Source: Rhodobiaceae bacterium
GTDB taxonomy: Bacteria; Pseudomonadota; Alphaproteobacteria; Parvibaculales; Parvibaculaceae
Assembly: GCA_027352645.1 (NCBI GenBank)
Contig: DAIEIL010000168.1
Coordinates: 1-15,622, forward strand
DNA: 15,622 nt
Reading direction: 5' to 3'
Under the pieces are notes generated by a model. That model did no database searches and was not told where the DNA came from. It saw only the letters and a program-made list of their open reading frames with translations. Each line of letters opens with the position of its first letter. Position 1 is the first letter of the stretch. The position numbers and the translations under genes were made by a program. Positions 13,095 to 15,622 of the stretch are shown here, piece by piece.

Positions 13095-14566
13095 AGCGCG
13101 GCCTGCTTTTCCTTCTCTGGTCGGCGATGCTGGTGGGGCTCTTTGCGGGCCAGCCGGCGCATGCCGCCGACCAGCGCGCAGCGGGCGGCATGATCGCATG
13201 GCCGCATGACGAGATGGTGCGCGCGCTGGGCATCTTCATTCCCGGGCGCATGGCGGCACTCGATGTGCCGGGGGCGAGCGTCGCGATTGTCGCCGATGGC
13301 AAGATCGTCTATTCGGCGAGCTTCGGTACGGCGGACAGGCGCAAGGGAAATCCCGTTACGCCGCAGACGCTGTTCGAAGCGGGCGAACTCGGTGAAACGC
13401 TAGCCGCCTACGGGGCGCTCAGCCTGACGCGCGACAAACTTCTTTTTCTCGACGCGCCTCTTTCGCGCGATCTGACCACGCCCTGGCTCTCGCGCGAGTC
13501 CGACGACCGGTTGGTCACTCTGCGGCAGGTGTTGACGCATACATCAGGACTTCCCGACAACGTGGCTCATCCCTCGCGCCGCACGGGGTTCGACCCCGGC
13601 GAGCGCTTTTCTCATTCGGGTGTCGGCTTTCTCTATCTCCAGCATGTCATGGAGACGATCGAGAAGAAGCCATTCGACGCTGTGATGAGGGCCCGCGTCT
13701 TCGCGCCGCTCGGCATGGGATCGTCGACCTATGAGGACCGCTCGAGCAGCGGCGTCGAGGCGCGAGGCTATGTGCCATTGCGCTTTCCGGTGGCGGTTTT
13801 CTATCTGCCCTTCCTTGCGGCATTTCTCGGTGCTCTGGGCATCGTCTGGGCGGTCACGCGCTTCACCATGCGGCAGGGCCGCATCGAGACGGCCGATCTT
13901 CTCTGGCCGCTGATGCTGGCGCTTGTCTTCGCGATCGGGCTCGTCTGGTATGGGCTCGGCTTTGCGAATGCCGTCTTCATGATCGTCGTCGCGGTGGGCT
14001 ATGCGTTTGGCCTGGTGGCGCTGGGCGCATTCATCTTCTATCTCATTTATGTGGTCGGGTTCGTGCGCTCACGCGAAGGCGTCATCGCGCGGGGGCGGAG
14101 CCGCTCGCCGGAGATGGCGCTCGCCTTCGCCTTCCTTTCGGCCTTCGTCGTCAGTCTGGCTTTCTTCGACTGGCCGCTTGCCGTGCCGCGTTTCGCGCTT
14201 CTCGACGACGCAAGGCCCAATGCTGCGAACTCCTTCCGCACGGATGCGGAAGACATGGGGCGGTTCATGATCGAAGTTTTGGACGGGAAAGAGATCGGCG
14301 CGCGGTTGCATGATCGCATGGTGAGCGAACGCGTTGTCGTCGACCCCGTGTTTTCATGGGGCCTCGGTATCGGCATTCGCAAGGATCAGCAGGGGGAGAC
14401 GCTCTGGACGCGCGGGTCGAGCCTTGGCTTCGAGAGCCTGATGGTCATCGACCCGGCGCAGAGAACGGGTGTCGTCGTGCTGACGAACAGCCGGAGCGGT
14501 AGCGAGCTAGCGCAGCAGATAGTCCGCAACGTGCTCGGCCGCGATGGCGTGTGGGCGCTGCCCTGA
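13091..14566 (+). CDS. Beta-lactamase-like (serine hydrolase fold) membrane protein with degenerate catalytic motifs
   Basis: This 491-residue protein overlaps the reductase gene by 4 bases. A signal peptide or anchor (hydrophobic 5-19, possible cleavage after AHA at 25) leads into a beta-lactamase/class C-type domain: VPGASVAIVADGKIVYSASFG (59-79), the LRQVLTHTSGLPD block (144-156) and FAPLGMGSSTYED (204-216). The motif positions are lost: SxxK is Glu99-Leu-Gly-Glu102 (AGELGET), YxN is Phe173-Ser-His175, and HxG is Thr440-Arg-Gly442. Between about 232 and 362 lie four or so hydrophobic helices (232-257, 269-289, 291-325, 341-361). The fold then resumes with TDAEDMGRFM (384-393) and ends with FESLMVIDP (447-455). 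It is probably an inactive, membrane-anchored periplasmic binding or regulatory protein. Resistance function should not be inferred. Confidence 0.8.
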   Translation: MKRGLLFLLWSAMLVGLFAGQPAHAADQRAAGGMIAWPHDEMVRALGIFIPGRMAALDVPGASVAIVADGKIVYSASFGTADRRKGNPVTPQTLFEAGELGETLAAYGALSLTRDKLLFLDAPLSRDLTTPWLSRESDDRLVTLRQVLTHTSGLPDNVAHPSRRTGFDPGERFSHSGVGFLYLQHVMETIEKKPFDAVMRARVFAPLGMGSSTYEDRSSSGVEARGYVPLRFPVAVFYLPFLAAFLGALGIVWAVTRFTMRQGRIETADLLWPLMLALVFAIGLVWYGLGFANAVFMIVVAVGYAFGLVALGAFIFYLIYVVGFVRSREGVIARGRSRSPEMALAFAFLSAFVVSLAFFDWPLAVPRFALLDDARPNAANSFRTDAEDMGRFMIEVLDGKEIGARLHDRMVSERVVVDPVFSWGLGIGIRKDQQGETLWTRGSSLGFESLMVIDPAQRTGVVVLTNSRSGSELAQQIVRNVLGRDGVWALP

Positions 14567-14577
14567 GAGCAGCGCCC
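14553..14577. terminator. Hairpin between convergent operons
   Basis: A perfect 9-bp inverted repeat (GGGCGCTGC at 14553-14561, GCAGCGCCC at 14569-14577) has the beta-lactamase-like gene's TGA in its loop. It sits between convergent genes and could stop transcription from both sides, but neither flank has a strong T run. Confidence 0.45.
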
Positions 14578-14590
14578 GACGCGACTGATT

Positions 14591-15130
14591 TCAGTCCTTC
14601 TTGGCCTGCTTCGCGGCTTCGATGGCGGCGAGAATGATCCTCTCGGCCTCTTCCGGCCCGTGCCAGCCCTGAATCTTCACCCACTTGCCTTCCTCGAGAT
14701 CCTTGTAGTGCTCGAAGAAGTGGGCGATGCGGCGGATGAGAATTTCCGGAAGGTCGGTGTAGCTCCGCACGTTCTTGTAATACGGGTTGAGCTTCTCGAC
14801 CGGCACGGCAAGGATCTTTTCGTCCTGGCCCGCTTCGTCCGTCATCATCAGCACGCCGATGGGGCGCACGCGCACGACGGCGCCGGGAACGACCGGGATG
14901 CGGCTCACGACGAGCACGTCGACCGGATCGCCGTCATCGGACAGCGTGTGCGGGATGAAGCCGTAATTCGCCGGATACTGCATCGCCGTATGGATGAAGC
15001 GATCGACGAAGAGCGTGCCCGACTCCTTGTCCATCTCATACTTCACCGGATGGCCGCCATGCGGCACCTCGACGATGACGTTGACGTCGTGGGGCGGGTT
15101 CTTGCCGATGGGGATGGCTTCGATACGCAT
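14591..15130 (-). CDS. ppa: Inorganic pyrophosphatase (family I)
   Basis: This 179-residue cytoplasmic enzyme hydrolyses pyrophosphate to phosphate and pulls biosynthetic reactions forward. The active site is complete and matches E. coli with a shift of one residue: Glu21, Lys30, Glu32, Arg44, Tyr56, Asp66, Asp68, Asp71, Asp98, Asp103, Lys105, Tyr142 and Lys143. The signature DDGDPVDVLV spans 65-74. The length is typical of bacterial hexameric family I enzymes. The start codon overlaps the argG stop as TAATG, with AAAGG a few bases upstream, so translation is probably coupled to argG. The pairing makes sense because argininosuccinate synthase releases pyrophosphate. Confidence 0.97.
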   Translation of the reverse strand: MRIEAIPIGKNPPHDVNVIVEVPHGGHPVKYEMDKESGTLFVDRFIHTAMQYPANYGFIPHTLSDDGDPVDVLVVSRIPVVPGAVVRVRPIGVLMMTDEAGQDEKILAVPVEKLNPYYKNVRSYTDLPEILIRRIAHFFEHYKDLEEGKWVKIQGWHGPEEAERIILAAIEAAKQAKKD

Positions 15131-15622
15131 TAACCTTTGATCCGTTTGTTGCGCGCGGCGAGAAGACGAAGCCGGAGCGCGTTCAGTTTGATAAATCCTT
15201 CGGCGTCTTTCTGGTCGTAGGCGCCGGCGTCCTCCTCGAAGGTCACATGGGCCATCGAGTAGAGCGAATAGGGGGACGTGCGGCCGACGACCGAGACGTT
15301 GCCCTTGTAGAGCTTGAGTCGAACGGTGCCCGTGACCATTTCCTGGCTCTTGTCGATCAGGGCCTGGAGCATTTCGCGCTCCGGCGAGAACCAGAAGCCG
15401 TTATAGATCAACTCCGCATAGCGCGGCATCAGATCGTCCTTCAGGTGCATGGCGCTGCGGTCGAGCGTGATCGACTCGATGCCGCGATGGGCCGCCAAAA
15501 GGATCGTGCCGCCCGGCGTCTCGTAGATGCCGCGCGACTTCATGCCGACGTAGCGGTTCTCGACGAGGTCGAGACGGCCGATGCCGTTCTTGCCGCCAAG
15601 CTCGTTGAGTTTGGTGAGCAGC
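15130..15622 (-). CDS. argG: Argininosuccinate synthase, C-terminal part (5' end outside window)
   Basis: This frame enters from the right edge and supplies the last 163 residues before a TAA at 15132-15130. The enzyme joins citrulline and aspartate with ATP to form argininosuccinate, AMP and pyrophosphate in arginine synthesis. Recognisable family blocks are GRLDLVENRYVGMKSRG (around 15592-15535), the YETPGGT segment, and the C-terminal tetramerisation region with RTSPYSLY. An internal Met (15543) is not the start, since conserved sequence continues upstream to the window edge. It overlaps ppa by one base and is probably the promoter-proximal gene of the pair. Confidence 0.96.
   Translation of the reverse strand, partial: LLTKLNELGGKNGIGRLDLVENRYVGMKSRGIYETPGGTILLAAHRGIESITLDRSAMHLKDDLMPRYAELIYNGFWFSPEREMLQALIDKSQEMVTGTVRLKLYKGNVSVVGRTSPYSLYSMAHVTFEEDAGAYDQKDAEGFIKLNALRLRLLAARNKRIKG

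Noticed and set aside
13091..14566. Functional beta-lactamase or antibiotic-resistance gene
   Set aside because: The SxxK, YxN and HxG positions are all replaced, so hydrolysis by the family mechanism is not supported.

Overview
This window looks like chromosomal DNA of a GC-rich alphaproteobacterium, most likely Rhizobiales-type (a Parvibaculum-like organism is a plausible guess, not proven). The clues are the codon bias, short intergenic gaps, a palindromic repeat at 11005-11053 of a kind I recall as dispersed through Rhizobiales genomes, and the mix of acyl-CoA genes with ordinary housekeeping genes. I see no insertion sequence, phage gene, integrase, CRISPR array or toxin-antitoxin pair.

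Layout. (1) 1-2915: two exported proteins of an envelope module, a DUF1329 protein (196-1554) and a YCF48/BNR beta-propeller (1794-2849), each followed by a strong intrinsic terminator. (2) 2994-7772: a tight five-gene plus-strand operon resembling beta-oxidation: crotonase, acyl-CoA dehydrogenase, type-2 acyl-CoA dehydrogenase/monooxygenase-like protein, second crotonase, and a short-chain dehydrogenase. Several members have non-standard active-site residues. (3) 7900-10147: a class I glutamine amidotransferase and an exported PQQ-sugar-dehydrogenase-like propeller whose reading frame ends inside an antisense tRNA-Ala(CGC) gene (10083-10158, with its own TTGACA-type promoter). (4) 10334-10958: a YggT-DUF167 (YggU) pair. 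(5) 11005-14566: the palindromic repeat, a probable promoter, a clear ZTP (pfl) riboswitch at about 11066-11141, then folD, an aldo/keto reductase and a membrane protein with a beta-lactamase-like fold. (6) Minus strand 14591-15622: the 3' part of argG, then ppa, overlapping as TAATG.

How the genes work together. The acyl-CoA cluster has dehydrogenation, hydration and 3-hydroxy oxidation functions but no CoA ligase or thiolase in view, which suggests a dedicated side pathway for an unusual acyl chain, perhaps branched or alicyclic. The riboswitch ties folD, and probably the two co-transcribed downstream genes, to the purine/one-carbon alarmone ZTP/ZMP.

The most unusual item is the 491-residue last gene of the folD operon. 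It keeps the beta-lactamase/serine-hydrolase layout but has lost the SxxK, YxN and HxG catalytic motifs, and it carries a block of membrane helices in the middle of the fold. It looks like a conserved pseudoenzyme anchored in the inner membrane. No unambiguous new defence or mobile system is visible.
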